DNA of 64,000 bases from Zunongwangia endophytica (lineage in GTDB: Bacteria > Bacteroidota > Bacteroidia > Flavobacteriales > Flavobacteriaceae): the NCBI RefSeq assembly GCF_030409505.1, contig NZ_JAUFPZ010000002.1:1054001-1118000 (forward strand), in the 5' to 3' direction. The position numbers and the translations under genes are program-made. The notes beneath the pieces are model-generated. The model had not been told where the DNA came from. It searched no databases and was given only the letters and a program-made list of their open reading frames with translations. Shown here one piece after another: positions 63,542 through 64,000 of this stretch (the first letter of the stretch is position 1; every line of letters begins with the position of its first letter).

Positions 63542-64000
63542 TCAAGGCCAAGCATAAATCCAGAGGATCTGCATCCCTTTCAGCCATAACAGCCTATTTT
63601 GGCCTTAAACGTGACGCCTACTATAAATACAAACATAGAGAAGACCAACGTTCAGAAGTAGAAAATAAGGTTGTTGCCATAGTCAAGAAAAGGCGCAGAT
63701 CCCTTCCTAGGGAAGGTGTTAGAAAACTGACCAGATCACTCGACAAAGAGTTTACAAATGCCGATTTAAAAATAGGTAGGGATACCTTATTCAACATTCT
63801 TAGAAAACATAATATGCTTACACTTAGAAAAAAATACAGTTCCAGAACCACCAACTCATTGCACAGGTTCCGCAAATACAAAAATATCATCAAATACCTC
63901 AAAGTAACAAAACCCAACCAAGTCTGGGTAAGTGATATTACTTATATAAGGACCATAAAGGGCTTTTGTTATCTGGCGCTAATTACAGATATGCACAGTC
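63538..64000 (+). CDS. IS-A OrfB, copy 6 (partial)
   Basis: The frame opens with the TTG overlapping the OrfA stop (LIKAKHKSRGSASLSAITAY) and stays open to the window edge, reaching the first catalytic Asp (WVSDITYIRT). Many silent and some replacement changes set it apart from the other five copies (for example HREDQRSEVENKVVAI and KYLKVTKPNQV). Confidence 0.88.
   Translation, partial: MIKAKHKSRGSASLSAITAYFGLKRDAYYKYKHREDQRSEVENKVVAIVKKRRRSLPREGVRKLTRSLDKEFTNADLKIGRDTLFNILRKHNMLTLRKKYSSRTTNSLHRFRKYKNIIKYLKVTKPNQVWVSDITYIRTIKGFCYLALITDMHS

Larger units (their letters stand above)
63131..64000 (+). mobile_element. IS-A copy 6, IS3 family, cut by the window edge
   Basis: The left end is as in the other copies and lies 13 nt after the crossover at 63117/63118. 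Up to about 63541 it is nearly identical to copy 1; beyond that it is clearly diverged, which suggests a mosaic or an older lineage. The right end lies outside the window. Confidence 0.92.

Noticed and set aside
1..64000. Integron integrase inside the window
   Set aside because: No tyrosine-recombinase gene is seen; all recombinase-like genes are IS3 or IS66 transposases.

Overview
The window is low in G+C and reads as a Flavobacteriaceae-like member of the Bacteroidota. Supporting signs are frequent TTG starts, two promoters of the TTG-N19/20-TAnnTTTG type, lipoprotein and secreted-protein N-termini, LysE, CPBP and DUF6090-like proteins, and Asn/Lys-rich proteins. I see no rRNA, tRNA, CRISPR, phage structural gene or tyrosine recombinase.

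The whole 64 kb is one array of integron-like gene cassettes. I count 48 attC-like sites, about 130-200 bp each, all in the same orientation. Each begins with an arm ending AAC and ends with an arm beginning GTT; inner arms such as GTATAT/ATATAC and a hairpin-rich loop lie between. A cassette runs from the TT of one GTT arm to the G of the next site and usually carries one or two plus-strand genes. The orientation predicts that an integrase gene and attI, if present, lie left of base 1; otherwise this is an integrase-less array. Loops fall into classes: A (GTATATAAAAAATAG, about 195 bp), B (GTATATAGCTCATAG), C (GTATATAATTTATTGC), C2 (GTGTATAATTAATTGC), D (GGCTATAAGTAATTGC), E (GTATAAYARCAATTGCGG), F (GGTTATAATTCATTGCGG), F2 (GGTTATAATTAATTGC), G (GTATAGACAATTGCGG), H (TTCATCGC) and a few singletons.

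The two ends of each intact cassette are complementary well beyond the core arm: GTT plus 7 matching bases, then a nearly constant A (cassette start) against G (reverse complement of the cassette end), then more matches. Eight cassettes break this rule, and six of those eight contain an insertion sequence without a target duplication, so they look like products of deletion or recombination.

Layout. 1-4 kb: partial membrane protein, then a LysE exporter/LysR regulator cassette with an IS. 4-16 kb: HEAT-like secreted protein, unknown protein, PHP-ATPase (TrlF-like) operon broken by an IS66 element, 5'-nucleotidase, PLD-family protein, ORF-less cassettes. 16-30 kb: membrane protein, secreted proteins, degenerate PIN-GNAT gene with an ASCH protein, SRA-HNH nuclease, large secreted protein, ClC channel, hydrolase. 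30-44 kb: class C beta-lactamase-like gene (frameshifted), secreted protein, decayed gene, ORF-less cassettes including one with strong RNA-like structure, glycosyltransferase, repeat lipoprotein, mazEF, membrane proteins, MNT/HEPN pair. 44-64 kb: ORF-less cassettes, erythromycin esterase-like protein, membrane pair, HARE/nuclease-like protein, CPBP protease, hydrolase lipoprotein, DUF4145 protein, sulfurtransferase, ParE-type toxin-antitoxin pair and unknown proteins.

Mobile elements: six copies of one IS3-family element (IS-A), three of a second (IS-B, IS150-like) and one IS66-family element. Five of six IS-A copies sit exactly 13 nt after a cassette crossover point. Genes with known themes are mainly genome defence, toxin-antitoxin, resistance and cell-envelope functions, the usual cargo of sedentary integron arrays. 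About a quarter of the cassettes hold no plausible ORF and fall into sequence families of their own.
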